A stretch of 64,000 nt of DNA from contig NZ_LQIU01000012.1 in the NCBI RefSeq assembly GCF_001499995.1, positions 124,001-188,000 of the forward strand, in the 5' to 3' direction. Position 1 is the first letter of the stretch, and every line of letters begins with the position of its first letter. The notes beneath the pieces are model-generated. The model did no database searches, was not told where the DNA came from, and was given only the letters and a program-made list of their open reading frames with translations. The translations under genes and the position numbers were made by a program. This DNA comes from Mycobacterium sp. IS-1496 (lineage in GTDB: Bacteria; Actinomycetota; Actinomycetes; Mycobacteriales; Mycobacteriaceae). Shown one piece after another: positions 16,581 through 25,266 of this stretch.

Positions 16581-18467
16581 GTGGCGCTCTACCGCAAGTA
16601 CCGACCGGCGACCTTCGCGGAGGTGGTCGGGCAGGAGCATGTCACCGAACCGCTGTCGACCGCGCTGTCGGCGGGCCGGATCAACCACGCCTACCTGTTC
16701 TCCGGCCCCCGTGGCTGCGGGAAGACGTCGTCGGCGCGCATCCTGGCCCGTTCGCTCAACTGCGAGCAGGGCCCGACTCCCACACCGTGCGGAACGTGTG
16801 ACTCGTGCGTGGCGCTGGCCCCCAACGGGCCGGGCAACATGGACGTCACCGAACTCGACGCCGCCAGCCACGGCGGTGTCGACGACACCCGCGAACTGCG
16901 CGACCGGGCGTTCTACGCCCCCGCGCAGTCCCGGTACCGCATCTTCATCGTCGACGAAGCGCACATGGTCACCACGGCCGGTTTCAACGCGCTGCTCAAG
17001 ATCGTCGAGGAGCCGCCGGAGCACCTGATCTTCGTGTTCGCCACCACCGAACCGGAGAAGGTGCTGCCGACGATCCGTTCGCGCACCCACCACTACCCGT
17101 TCCGCCTGTTGGCGCCCAAAACCATGCGCACTCTGCTGGAACGGATCTGCGCCGACGAGGGCGTCACCGTCGACGACGCCGTGTATCCGCTGGTGATCCG
17201 CGCCGGCGGTGGTTCACCGCGCGACACGCTCTCGGTGCTCGACCAGCTGCTGGCCGGCGCGGCGGGCAACCGGGTCGAATACGGGCGGGCGCTGGCGCTG
17301 CTGGGGGCCACCGACGTCGCGCTGATCGACGACGCGGTGGACGCGTTGGTCGCAGGTGACGCGGCCGCACTGTTCGGTGCCGTCGAGTCCGTCATCGACG
17401 CCGGACACGATCCGCGACGCTTCGCCATCGACCTGCTCGAACGCTTCCGCGACCTCATCGTCCTGCAGGCGGTGCCCGACGCCGCGGCCCGCGGAGTGGT
17501 GGACGCCCCCGGTGACGTGCTGGACCGGATGCGTGAGCAGGCCGCCCGGCTGGGTGCCGCGACGCTGACCCGGTATGCCGAGGTGGTGCACGCCGGGCTG
17601 GGGGAGATGCGCGGTGCGACGGCTCCGCGGCTGCTGCTCGAGGTGGTGTGCGCCCGGCTGCTGCTCCCGTCGGCCAGTGACACCGAATCGGCACTGCTGC
17701 AACGGGTGGAGCGCATCGAGACCCGCCTGGACATGTCGATCCCCGCGTCCGAGATGCCGGCCGCCGCCCGCCCCGTCGAGCCGGCCAAGACCTTCACCCG
17801 CAGGAGTCAGGCGCCCGAGGCGCCGGCTCCCGCTCCTCCTGCCGCTGAACCCGTCGAGGCGCGCCCGGCTCCCGCGCCTACGCCCGCGCCGCCCGCCCCG
17901 CCCGCGCCTGTGTCACGTCCGGCGCCCACGCCACCGCCGGCGCCCCCGTCCCCGCCCCCGGTGCGGCCGCCCGCCGATCCGGTGGTCGAGGCGCCCGCGA
18001 CCACACCGCCCCCGGCCGCCGGTGCGCCCAATGCGGCGGCGGTGCGCAGCATGTGGACGACGGTGCGCGAGAAGGTCCGTCAGCGCAGTCGCACGATCGA
18101 TGTGATGCTGGCCGGTGCGATCGTGCGTGCGGTGGAGGGCGATACGCTGGTGCTGAGCCACGAGTCGGCTCCGCTGGCGAAACGCCTTGTCGAGCAACGC
18201 AACTCCGACGTCATCCGCGAGGCGCTCAAGGATGCGCTGGGTGTCGACTGGGCGATCCGCTGTGACGCGGGCGGCGGGCCGGCGCCCGCGGCCGCCCAAC
18301 CGGCACGTCCGGCTCCCGTCGCCGTCGCGGCGCCCCCCGAGGACGACGAGGAGAGCATGCTGGCCGAAGCGGTCCACGAGGAGGCGGGGCCCCGTCGTGA
18401 CCCGGAGGAAGCCGCGCTCGAACTGCTGCAGAACGAACTCGGCGCCCGCCGCATCGACGGCAGTTAG
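16581..18467 (+). CDS. dnaX: DNA polymerase III subunits gamma/tau
   Basis: The 628-residue clamp-loader ATPase starts MALYRKYRPATFAEVVGQ. Walker A is GPRGCGKTS (42-50), followed by a four-Cys zinc module near residues 65-80, Walker B FIVDEAHMV, and the sensor region with TTEPEKVLPTIRSR. Domain III extends to about residue 370, then a Pro/Ala-rich linker of about 90 residues (400-490) leads to a tau-like C-terminal domain that should contact the polymerase alpha subunit. It loads the beta clamp at the fork. The downstream gap of 46 bases holds the convergent end. Confidence 0.95.
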   Translation: MALYRKYRPATFAEVVGQEHVTEPLSTALSAGRINHAYLFSGPRGCGKTSSARILARSLNCEQGPTPTPCGTCDSCVALAPNGPGNMDVTELDAASHGGVDDTRELRDRAFYAPAQSRYRIFIVDEAHMVTTAGFNALLKIVEEPPEHLIFVFATTEPEKVLPTIRSRTHHYPFRLLAPKTMRTLLERICADEGVTVDDAVYPLVIRAGGGSPRDTLSVLDQLLAGAAGNRVEYGRALALLGATDVALIDDAVDALVAGDAAALFGAVESVIDAGHDPRRFAIDLLERFRDLIVLQAVPDAAARGVVDAPGDVLDRMREQAARLGAATLTRYAEVVHAGLGEMRGATAPRLLLEVVCARLLLPSASDTESALLQRVERIETRLDMSIPASEMPAAARPVEPAKTFTRRSQAPEAPAPAPPAAEPVEARPAPAPTPAPPAPPAPVSRPAPTPPPAPPSPPPVRPPADPVVEAPATTPPPAAGAPNAAAVRSMWTTVREKVRQRSRTIDVMLAGAIVRAVEGDTLVLSHESAPLAKRLVEQRNSDVIREALKDALGVDWAIRCDAGGGPAPAAAQPARPAPVAVAAPPEDDEESMLAEAVHEEAGPRRDPEEAALELLQNELGARRIDGS

Positions 18468-18513
18468 GTTCGGCCACGCTGTATCGCTGGAGTGTGCCGT
18501 GAGGGCGTCGAAC

Positions 18514-19809
18514 CTAGGCCGACCACCACGGCCGTAGCGGCAGCCCGCCGTCGTCGCCGCGCTCGTCCAGTTTGACCGCCAGAACCTGGTGCAGCTGAAC
18601 GATGTTGGTCTCGAAGCCGAGCCGCGAACCCGCCATGTAGAGCCCCCACACCTTCGCGGTGCCCAGCCCCACCTCCTCGACCGCCTCGTCCCAGTGCTCC
18701 ACGAGGTTGCGGCACCAGTCGCGCAGGGTCAGCGCGTAGTGGTGGCGCAGGTTCTCCTCGTGGACCACTTCGAGTCCCACGTTCTGCGCGTCGGTGATGA
18801 TGCGGCCGGAGCCGGTGAGCTCGCCGTCGGGGAACACGTAGCGGTCGATGAAACCGCCGGCGGTCGGCGCGGTCAGATTGTCCGGCCGGGTGATGCAGTG
18901 GTTGAGCAGCAATCCGCCGCGGCGCAGCTTCGACTGCAGGAAGCGGAAGTACGACGGATAGTTGTGGACGCCGATGTGTTCGGTCAGCCCGATCGAGGAC
19001 ACCGCGTCGAACCCGATCTCGCGCACGTCGCGGTAGTCGCCGTGCCGGATCTCCGCCAGGTCGGTCAGGCCCTGGTCGGCGATGGCCTTCTGACCCCACA
19101 GCGCCTGTTCCTTCGACAGCGTGACGCCGACGGCGTTCACACCGTGGCGGGCCGCGTGCCGCACCATGCCGCCCCACCCGCACCCGACGTCGAGCAGTCG
19201 GTCACCGGGCTGCAGGCGCAACTTCTCGAACACCAGCCGGTACTTGTTCTCCTGCGCCTCCTCCAGCGTGGCATCCGGCTGCGGGTAGCACGCGCACGTG
19301 TAGGTCATCGACGGCCCGAGCACCCACTCGTAGAACGCGTTCGACACGTCGTAGTGGTGGTGGATCACCTCGGCGTCGCGGGTTCGGCTGTGCCGGAACC
19401 CTTCCGCAATCCGGCGCCACCGGGGCAGGGTCTCCTGCGGCGGCGGGGCGATCGGCTTGAAGTGCTCCAGCCCGATGGAGCGCACGATGTCGCGCAGCAC
19501 CTTCGGCGGCGGCAGCGTGAATTTCATCTTCTCGGTCAGCGCGCGCAGCAACTCGTACGGGTCCCCGGGGTGGACGCCGGTGAGTTCGAGGTCGCCGGAG
19601 ACGTACGCGCGGGCCAACCCCAGATCACCCGGCGCGGTGGCCAGATACGTGGTGCCGCGCGGCGTCCTGAGGTGGAGGCCGAACCGGGCGTCCGAAGGTC
19701 CCGCGGTGCTGCCGTCGTAGGCGCTGAACTTCAGCGGCTGCTGCCCCGCGACGAAGATCTCGAGGATCTCCGAGAGGGTCAACTTGTGCTCGGGTACGCG
19801 TTTCGTCAT
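18514..19809 (-). CDS. Cyclopropane/methyl-branched fatty acid synthase-like SAM methyltransferase
   Basis: The 431-residue protein has the CFA synthase architecture: an N-terminal lipid-binding domain, then HHYDVSNAFYEWVLGPSMTYTCA, the SAM motif LLDVGCGWGG and the NHCITRPDN region. ATG 19809 is chosen because GGAGG stands six bases upstream; GTG 19821 overlaps that ribosome site. It would transfer a methyl group from SAM to the double bond of an oleoyl chain. The preceding gene in the operon is a FAD oxidase, and such methyltransferase/FAD-reductase pairs make 10-methyl (tuberculostearic-type) lipids; whether this pair does so is inference. It corresponds by position to Rv3720. Confidence 0.88.
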   Translation of the reverse strand: MTKRVPEHKLTLSEILEIFVAGQQPLKFSAYDGSTAGPSDARFGLHLRTPRGTTYLATAPGDLGLARAYVSGDLELTGVHPGDPYELLRALTEKMKFTLPPPKVLRDIVRSIGLEHFKPIAPPPQETLPRWRRIAEGFRHSRTRDAEVIHHHYDVSNAFYEWVLGPSMTYTCACYPQPDATLEEAQENKYRLVFEKLRLQPGDRLLDVGCGWGGMVRHAARHGVNAVGVTLSKEQALWGQKAIADQGLTDLAEIRHGDYRDVREIGFDAVSSIGLTEHIGVHNYPSYFRFLQSKLRRGGLLLNHCITRPDNLTAPTAGGFIDRYVFPDGELTGSGRIITDAQNVGLEVVHEENLRHHYALTLRDWCRNLVEHWDEAVEEVGLGTAKVWGLYMAGSRLGFETNIVQLHQVLAVKLDERGDDGGLPLRPWWSA

Positions 19810-19837
19810 AGCTGCCTCCACATGCTCGCGCCATCAC

Positions 19838-21217
19838 TCATCGTCTCTGCACCGCTTTGGCATACAGATCCAGCAGACGTGAGTCGGGGTCGTATGCCTT
19901 CTTGACCGTCTTGTACGCCTCACCGCCGTAGAGTTCGTCGAACTCCTCTCGGGGGTAGTACGCATCCGAGTACAGCGATTTGTGTCCGTCGAGTTCGCTG
20001 ACCTTGCGCTCGATGAGCCTGTTGGTGTGCCCCTCCTCGGGGCCGACCGGCACCGAGGACCAGAAGCCCACGTTGACGTAGGTGTGCCGCGGTCGGATCG
20101 GGTACAGCGGCCAACTGGTGTCGTCCCGTAAACGCAACGGGCACAGCCAGATCGGTTCGATCGGCACGTTCTGCAGGAACCACGACAGGAACTCGGCGGT
20201 GCGTCCGATCGGCACCTCGATGTCCTGGACGACACGTTCGCGGGGCGGGCGGCCGTTGCGGATCTCGATGCGGTCGGCGATGTCGAACCGCTGGTCGTAG
20301 CCGATCAGCTTCCAGTAGAAACTGCTGCGCCGGTAGCGGTGTGGCCAGAACCGGCGGATCCTGGGGTTCTGCGCGCCGAATGCCCGTGAGCACCAGAACC
20401 AGTCGGTGTCCCAGCGCCACAGGTAGTCGTGAATGGTCAGCCGGTCGTGCTTCTCACCGTCGGGGTGCTGGATCGACCGGTAGTAGATCTGCCGGCCGGT
20501 GTAGTCGCTGACCGGGCCGGGCGTCGCCGTCTTCACACCGACGCACAGGTAGCTCTCGTCGGCGCTGAACACCACGCCGTCGAGGTAGTCGACGGATTCG
20601 CCGTCGAGGCCGCCGGTTTCGACGATGCGGTCCATCGCCGCGACCAGGTCGGTGAGCGAGTGGAACCGCAGATGCCGCAGCGCCACGAACGGTGGGACCG
20701 GTTCGAGTTCGATCTTCAGCCGCACCGAGTACCCGAGCGTGCCATAGGAGTTGGGGAACGCGTGAAAGAGATCGGGATGGTGGTCCCGGCTCGCGGTGAG
20801 CACCTCCCCCGCGCCGGTGAGGATGTCCATCTCCAGCACCGATTCGTGCGGCAGGCCGTTGCGGAACGAGGTGGACTCGATCCCCAGCCCCGTCACGGCC
20901 CCGCCGAGGGTGATGGTCTTGAGTTGAGGCACCACCAGCGGCGCCAGACCGTACGGAAGCGTCGCGGCGACCAGGTCCTCGTAGGTGCACATGCCTTCGA
21001 CATCGGCGGTACGGGCGTCGGGGTCGACGGCGATGACCCCGGTCAGACCGGACACGTCGAGGCCCTTGACGGTGCTCTTGGCACGGGCGCGGAACAGGTT
21101 GGAGGTGGGTTTGGCCAGGCGCACAGCGGCCGTCGGCGGAATCGCCCGGTAGCTGGCGAGTAGCCGCTCCACGCCTGCGGCGTGAGCAGCCCGTGCGTCG
21201 GTCGGGACAACAGACAC
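19838..21217 (-). CDS. FAD-binding (PCMH-type) oxidoreductase
   Basis: The 459-residue protein has an FAD_binding_4 domain in the first half: GLTGVIAVDPDARTADVEGMCTYEDLV and LKTITLGGAVTGLGIESTSFRNGLPHESV, the pyrophosphate-binding region. The rest is a substrate domain with many Trp/Tyr/Arg residues. It resembles plant DIMINUTO/DWF1-type reductases, which reduce isolated double bonds. It is separated by 28 bases from the methyltransferase and read first, so together they could methylenate and then reduce an acyl chain. It corresponds by position to Rv3719. Confidence 0.88.
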   Translation of the reverse strand: MSVVPTDARAAHAAGVERLLASYRAIPPTAAVRLAKPTSNLFRARAKSTVKGLDVSGLTGVIAVDPDARTADVEGMCTYEDLVAATLPYGLAPLVVPQLKTITLGGAVTGLGIESTSFRNGLPHESVLEMDILTGAGEVLTASRDHHPDLFHAFPNSYGTLGYSVRLKIELEPVPPFVALRHLRFHSLTDLVAAMDRIVETGGLDGESVDYLDGVVFSADESYLCVGVKTATPGPVSDYTGRQIYYRSIQHPDGEKHDRLTIHDYLWRWDTDWFWCSRAFGAQNPRIRRFWPHRYRRSSFYWKLIGYDQRFDIADRIEIRNGRPPRERVVQDIEVPIGRTAEFLSWFLQNVPIEPIWLCPLRLRDDTSWPLYPIRPRHTYVNVGFWSSVPVGPEEGHTNRLIERKVSELDGHKSLYSDAYYPREEFDELYGGEAYKTVKKAYDPDSRLLDLYAKAVQRR

Positions 21218-21280
21218 GGATATACGCTAGTCCGCGGCCGCAGCCGATGCGACCGCACCGCGACGAAGGAGTGTCACATC

Positions 21281-21724
21281 ATGGGACAGGTCAGCGCGTC
21301 GAGCACCGTCATGATCAACGCCGAACCGGCCGCGGTCCTGGCAGCCGTCGCCGACTACCAGACCGTCCGGCCCAAGATCCTCTCCGAGCACTACCGCGAC
21401 TACCGCGTGCTCGAGGGCGGGCAGGGCGCGGGGACCGTCGCCACCTGGAAACTGCAGGCGACCAAGTCCCGCGTGCGCGACGTCAAGGCCACCGTCGACG
21501 TGGCCGGTCACACCGTCATCGAGAAGGACGCCAACTCCACGCTCGTCACCAACTACACCGTCGCGCCCGCGGGACCGGGCTCCTCGGTGACGGTCAAGAC
21601 GTCGTGGACCGGTGCAGGCGGCGTCAAGGGCTTCTTCGAGAAGACGTTCGCGCCGCTGGGGCTCAAGAAGATCCAGGCGCAGGTTCTCGAGAACCTCAAG
21701 CGTGAGGTCGAGAAGGGCGCCTGA
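21281..21724 (+). CDS. SRPBCC-family (polyketide cyclase/START-like) protein
   Basis: The 147-residue protein fits the helix-grip SRPBCC fold: MGQVSASSTVMINAEPAAVLAAVADYQTVRP at the N terminus, a run of antiparallel strands (GTVATWKLQATKSRVRDVKATVDV, TLVTNYTVAPAGPGSSVTVKT), and a long amphipathic C-terminal helix (LGLKKIQAQVLENLKREVEK). Its length equals that of Rv3718c. The fold binds hydrophobic ligands, but none is known for this group. ATG 21281 has GAAGGAG upstream. It ends seven bases before the convergent amidase. Confidence 0.85.
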   Translation: MGQVSASSTVMINAEPAAVLAAVADYQTVRPKILSEHYRDYRVLEGGQGAGTVATWKLQATKSRVRDVKATVDVAGHTVIEKDANSTLVTNYTVAPAGPGSSVTVKTSWTGAGGVKGFFEKTFAPLGLKKIQAQVLENLKREVEKGA

Positions 21725-21731
21725 CGCGCCG

Positions 21732-22472
21732 TCAGGACGTCGCAAGGAAGCCGGCGATCCCGCGCACGACCGCGTCGGCGTAACGCTGTCTGCCCTCGGC
21801 GGTCTTCATCACCGCCGAGTCGGCCGGGTTCTTCATGTTGCCCAGTTCCACCAGGATCGACGGGTACTGCGCGAGGTTGAGCCCGGCGATGTCGCTGCGC
21901 GGGTTGAGCCCTCCCGAACCGATGTAGGTCGACGGGACGAACCCGGACCCGGACAGTTGATCGCGCATGATGCGCGCGAACTGCACGGCGGGGCCGGCCT
22001 GCGCGTCGTTGAGCGGGGGCGACGAATACAGCACATGAAATCCGCGCCCGGTCGGCGGTCCGCCGTCGGCGTGGACGGACACGATCGCGTTGGGCCGAAC
22101 CGAGTTGGCCAGGGCGGCCCGCTCGTCGACGCACGGGCCGAGCGCGTTGTCGTTGCCGCGCGACATCGCGGTGCGGACCCCGAGCGCGGTCAGCGCGGCC
22201 CGGATGCGCAGCGTGGTGTCCCACGCGAAGGTGTGCTCCGGGTAGCCGTCCTCGGTCGACGTCCCGCTGGCCTGACAGTCCTTCGTCCCGCCGCGGCCGG
22301 TGGGCACCTGCCTGCTGATCGAGGCGTCGTTGGCGCCGTTGTGGCCGGGGTCGAGGAAGACGATCTTCCCGGCGATGCCGGCGGGTGCGGCGGAGGCGGG
22401 GGCGGCGAACGTCGAGGCGGCGATGAGCAGGCTGGTGGCGATCGCGGCTCCGACACGCAGGCTGGCAGGCAC
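21732..22472 (-). CDS. N-acetylmuramoyl-L-alanine amidase (Ami1/Rv3717-like)
   Basis: The 246-residue amidase_3 enzyme has a signal peptide to about residue 28 (LLIAASTFAAPASAAPA). Zinc-site motifs are visible: VFLDPGHNGAND (His), the Glu in YPEHTFAW, IVSVHADGG (His) and the catalytic Glu in ILVELGNMKN. It lacks any cell-wall-binding domain, as in Rv3717, which cleaves the stem peptide from MurNAc during septum resolution. GTG 22472 is chosen by the signal-peptide boundary; longer forms are possible. It is divergent from ybaB. Confidence 0.92.
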   Translation of the reverse strand: MPASLRVGAAIATSLLIAASTFAAPASAAPAGIAGKIVFLDPGHNGANDASISRQVPTGRGGTKDCQASGTSTEDGYPEHTFAWDTTLRIRAALTALGVRTAMSRGNDNALGPCVDERAALANSVRPNAIVSVHADGGPPTGRGFHVLYSSPPLNDAQAGPAVQFARIMRDQLSGSGFVPSTYIGSGGLNPRSDIAGLNLAQYPSILVELGNMKNPADSAVMKTAEGRQRYADAVVRGIAGFLATS

Positions 22473-22583
22473 GGGCGCCACCGTAGCCCGCGTGCCGACT
22501 ACGCTTAAAGCCCGAAGCCCCGGATATGGGCGAGAGAAACCAAGTCGAGACCAACGCGACATCAACACGCAAGGGGACCAGGC

Positions 22584-22916
22584 ATGCAACCCGGTGGCCA
22601 GCCCGATATGTCCGCACTGCTCGCGCAGGCTCAGCAGATGCAGCAGCAGCTGATGGAGGCGCAGGAGTCCCTCGCCAATTCCGAGGTGCACGGTCAGGCC
22701 GGCGGCGGTCTGGTGCAGGTGACGATGAAGGGCAGCGGCGAGGTGACCTCGGTGGCCATCGACCCCAAGGTCGTGGACCCCGACGACGTCGAGACCCTGC
22801 AGGATCTCGTCGTCGGTGCGATCGCCGATGCCGCCAAGCAGGTCACCATCCTCGCGCACGACCGGCTCGGGCCGCTCGCAGGCGGGATGGGCGGCCTGGG
22901 CATCCCGGGACTGTAG
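22584..22916 (+). CDS. YbaB/EbfC-family nucleoid-associated protein
   Basis: The 110-residue protein has the typical long N-terminal helix ([25 protein letters not shown]) followed by [35 protein letters not shown] and a Gly-rich tail. Dimers of this family bind DNA with little sequence preference. It lies ten bases upstream of recR, the universal ybaB-recR pair, which suggests a shared role in DNA repair or recombination. Confidence 0.93.
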   Translation: MQPGGQPDMSALLAQAQQMQQQLMEAQESLANSEVHGQAGGGLVQVTMKGSGEVTSVAIDPKVVDPDDVETLQDLVVGAIADAAKQVTILAHDRLGPLAGGMGGLGIPGL

Positions 22917-22926
22917 TTGTCCTTGC

Positions 22927-23538
22927 ATGTTTGAGGGCCCCGTACAGGATCTGATCGACGAGCTCGGCAAGCTGCCGGGCATCGGACCGAAGAGCGCGCA
23001 GCGCATCGCGTTTCACCTGTTGAGCGTGGAGCCGCCCGACATCGACCGGCTGACCGCCGTGCTCAACCGGATCCGCGACGGGGTGCAGTTCTGCGAGGTG
23101 TGCGGCAACGTCTCCGACGCCGACCGCTGCCGCATCTGCAGCGATCCGCGGCGCGACGCGTCGCTGGTGTGCGTGGTCGAGGAACCCAAGGACGTGCAGG
23201 CCGTCGAGCGCACGCGTGAGTTCCGCGGCCGCTACCACGTGCTCGGCGGGGCGCTCGACCCGTTGAGCGGGGTGGGGCCGGATCAGCTGCGCATCCGTGA
23301 GCTGCTGAACCGGATCGGGGAGCGGGTCGACGGCGTCGACGTGGCCGAGGTCATCATCGCCACCGACCCGAACACCGAGGGCGAGGCGACCGCCACCTAT
23401 CTGGTGCGGATGCTGCGCGACATCCCCGGGCTGACCGTCACGCGGATCGCGTCGGGGTTGCCGATGGGCGGCGACCTCGAATTCGCCGACGAGCTGACGC
23501 TGGGGCGGGCGTTGGCGGGCCGCCGCGCGATGGCGTAG
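22927..23538 (+). CDS. recR: Recombination mediator protein RecR
   Basis: The 203-residue protein has an N-terminal helix-hairpin-helix ([20 protein letters not shown]), a C4 zinc finger with CEVC and CRIC, and a Toprim domain ([30 protein letters not shown]), ending with the Walker-like [24 protein letters not shown]. Its length equals that of the M. tuberculosis protein. It assists RecA loading at gaps, without a RecBC role. The stop at 23538 is followed within nine bases by the first copy of the 64-bp repeat. Confidence 0.96.
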   Translation: MFEGPVQDLIDELGKLPGIGPKSAQRIAFHLLSVEPPDIDRLTAVLNRIRDGVQFCEVCGNVSDADRCRICSDPRRDASLVCVVEEPKDVQAVERTREFRGRYHVLGGALDPLSGVGPDQLRIRELLNRIGERVDGVDVAEVIIATDPNTEGEATATYLVRMLRDIPGLTVTRIASGLPMGGDLEFADELTLGRALAGRRAMA

Positions 23539-23546
23539 GTCTCCGT

Positions 23547-23610
23547 TCGCCGAAACGAACAAACGGGCGCATTTGTGCGAGTAAATCCCGCCATTTCGTC
23601 GATCTCGGCG
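23547..23610 (+). repeat. 64-bp repeat, copy L (upstream of DUF559 gene)
   Basis: The unit starts TCGCCGAAACGAAC and ends CATTTCGTCGATCTCGGCG. It aligns gaplessly over 64 bases with copy R (24472-24535, opposite strand) and copy T (40750-40813). The ends CGCCGA/TCGGCG and inner arms make the unit an imperfect palindrome. It fills most of the gap between recR and the next gene, 31 bases before its ATG. Confidence 0.8.
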
Positions 23611-23641
23611 TCGTGTCGGACCCGTCGACCACCATGCGGCC

Positions 23642-24553
23642 ATGACTGAGGTATTCCTGGGCGTAGAAGCCCTCGGCGACGGCCTGCCCCGTAGCGAGCT
23701 GCGGCGTTGGTATCGCCCGATATTTCGGGGTGTGTACATCCCGAAGAACGCCACACCGACGCTGCACGACAGGACCGTCGCAGCATGGCTGACGTCGGGC
23801 CGCGCGGGCGTCGTGACCGGGGTCGCCGCGTCCGCCTGGCACGGCGCCGAGTGGGTCGACGACTCAGAACCGATCGAGATCCTCGTCCGCGAACGACGCA
23901 AGCAGGCGGGGCTGCTGGTGCGGATGGACCGCGTCGCCGACGACGAGGTGACCACGCTCGACGGCATCCGCGTGGCGACACCCGCCCGCACCGCGTTCGA
24001 CCTAGGCCGTTATCTCAAGCGCGCCGCCGCCATGGGCCGACTCGACGCGCTGATGCGCGCGGCGCCGTTCGACATCCAAGATGTGACGGCGTTGATGGAC
24101 CGCTACGGGCCGGTGCGGGGAGTCCGCCAGCTACGGCAACTGCTGCCCCTGATCGACCCGGGCGCGGAATCGCTCAAGGAGAGCTGGCTGCGGCTGCTGT
24201 TGATCGACGACGGCTTCCCGATTCCCGAGACGCAGATCCCGGTGGTCGACGGAACCGGGGAGCCGTTCGCGTACGCCGACATGGGCTGGCGGGATCTGAA
24301 GTTGGCGGTCGAGTACGACGGCGACCAGCACCGGACGAGCCGGACGGTGTACGTCAACGACATCCGGCGGCTCGAGAAAATCCAGCGGTGTGGCTGGGAG
24401 GTCATCCGGGTGATCAACGAGGACCGTCCGGCGTCGGTGCTGGCTCGCGTGCGCGAGGCCTACCTGCGGCGCGCCGAGATCGACGAAATGCCCGTATCGT
24501 CTCGGCCTTTGGCGCCCGTACGTTCGTTTGGGCGACAAGCGGCGGCGGCCTAG
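23642..24553 (+). CDS. AbiEi-antitoxin-like/DUF559 endonuclease-domain protein
   Basis: The 303-residue protein has an N-terminal winged-helix-like region (LPRSELRRWYRPIFRGVYIP) as in AbiEi-type antitoxin domains. Its C-terminal part is a DUF559/VSR-like nuclease fold: LKESWLRLLLIDDGFP, then DLKLAVEYDGDQHRTSRTVYVNDIRRLEKIQRCGWEVIRV, where Glu/Asp in VEYDGDQH are the likely metal ligands. No AbiEii-type toxin lies beside it, so a toxin-antitoxin role is not supported. It sits where M. tuberculosis has Rv3714c. The last 27 codons run through an inverted copy of the 64-bp repeat, so its C terminus is repeat-derived. Confidence 0.8.
   Translation: MTEVFLGVEALGDGLPRSELRRWYRPIFRGVYIPKNATPTLHDRTVAAWLTSGRAGVVTGVAASAWHGAEWVDDSEPIEILVRERRKQAGLLVRMDRVADDEVTTLDGIRVATPARTAFDLGRYLKRAAAMGRLDALMRAAPFDIQDVTALMDRYGPVRGVRQLRQLLPLIDPGAESLKESWLRLLLIDDGFPIPETQIPVVDGTGEPFAYADMGWRDLKLAVEYDGDQHRTSRTVYVNDIRRLEKIQRCGWEVIRVINEDRPASVLARVREAYLRRAEIDEMPVSSRPLAPVRSFGRQAAAA
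24472..24535 (-). repeat. 64-bp repeat, copy R (inverted, inside the DUF559 reading frame)
   Basis: On the minus strand the unit starts TCGCCCAAACGAAC and ends GCATTTCGTCGATCTCGGCG. The outermost 20 bases on that side match copy L at 19 of 20 positions. The plus strand encodes the C-terminal residues from about 277 to 298 of the DUF559 protein. With copy L it brackets the gene as an inverted pair. Confidence 0.78.
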
Positions 24554-25266
24554 GCGCGGCGCGGGGCCGCCAGCCGCTCCCGCCGCAGCCGCGCCACCTC
24601 GTCGAGGTCCAGCGGCGGCAGGTCGCCGACGACCTGGCGCAACAGATGGTCGGCCAGTTCCGGGTTGCGGGCCAGGCAGGGGCCGTGCAGGTACGTCGCG
24701 ATCACGCTGCCCTGCACCGCGCCGTCGAACCCGTCACCGTCCCGGTTGCCCGCACCCTTCTCGACCCGGGCCAACGGCGCGGCCTGCGGCCCTAAAACCG
24801 TTCCGCCCCGGTGATTTTCGAATCCGGTCAGCTTGTCGTGCAGTCCGGCGACCAACGGCTGGGACACCACCTCGCCGATCGTGCGGGCCGGTTGAGGTGT
24901 GGTCGTGACGTCGAGCATCCCGACGCCGTCGACCCGTTCGCCCGACGACGTCTCGTACCAGTGGCCGAGCACCTGGATCGCCGCGCAGATCGCCAGCACC
25001 GGCGCCCCGCGCGCGGCCGCCTGCTGCAGTCCCGGATGGCGCTGCAGGTGTCTGGTCGCCAGCCGCTGCGCGTAGTCCTCGGCGCCGCCGAGGGTGTAGA
25101 GGTCGAGTTCGGCGGGCACCGGATCGGCCAGCGTGATCTCGACGACCTCGGCGTCGATGCCGCGCAGCCGCAGCCGCTGCCGCAGCACCACGGAGTTGCC
25201 GCCGTCGCCGTAGGTGCCCATCACATCGGGCAGCACCAGCCCGATCCGCACCGTGGATTCGCTCAT
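24550..25266 (-). CDS. gatD: Lipid II isoglutaminyl synthase, glutaminase subunit GatD
   Basis: The 238-residue CobB/CobQ-type class I amidotransferase has the nucleophile Cys in VLAICAAIQVLGHWYE (about residue 94) and the catalytic His in VIATYLHGPCLARNPELAD. It releases ammonia from glutamine for MurT, which amidates the alpha carboxyl of D-Glu in the lipid II stem peptide. ATG 25266 overlaps the murT stop in an ATGA, the usual coupling of the two subunits. It converges with the DUF559 gene, overlapping it by four bases. Confidence 0.93.
   Translation of the reverse strand: MSESTVRIGLVLPDVMGTYGDGGNSVVLRQRLRLRGIDAEVVEITLADPVPAELDLYTLGGAEDYAQRLATRHLQRHPGLQQAAARGAPVLAICAAIQVLGHWYETSSGERVDGVGMLDVTTTPQPARTIGEVVSQPLVAGLHDKLTGFENHRGGTVLGPQAAPLARVEKGAGNRDGDGFDGAVQGSVIATYLHGPCLARNPELADHLLRQVVGDLPPLDLDEVARLRRERLAAPRRA

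Noticed and set aside
17780-18050. Programmed frameshift in dnaX producing gamma
   Set aside because: No A AAA AAG-type slippery run was found; the region is a Pro/Ala-coding linker in one open frame.
23547-23610. CGAAC motifs in the 64-bp repeat read as a LexA/SOS box
   Set aside because: The mycobacterial SOS box needs CGAAC-N4-GTTCG; none of the three copies has that arrangement.
23642-24553. A type IV toxin-antitoxin pair based on the AbiEi-like domain
   Set aside because: The neighbours are recR and gatD; no AbiEii-type nucleotidyltransferase is present, so there is no toxin to pair with.
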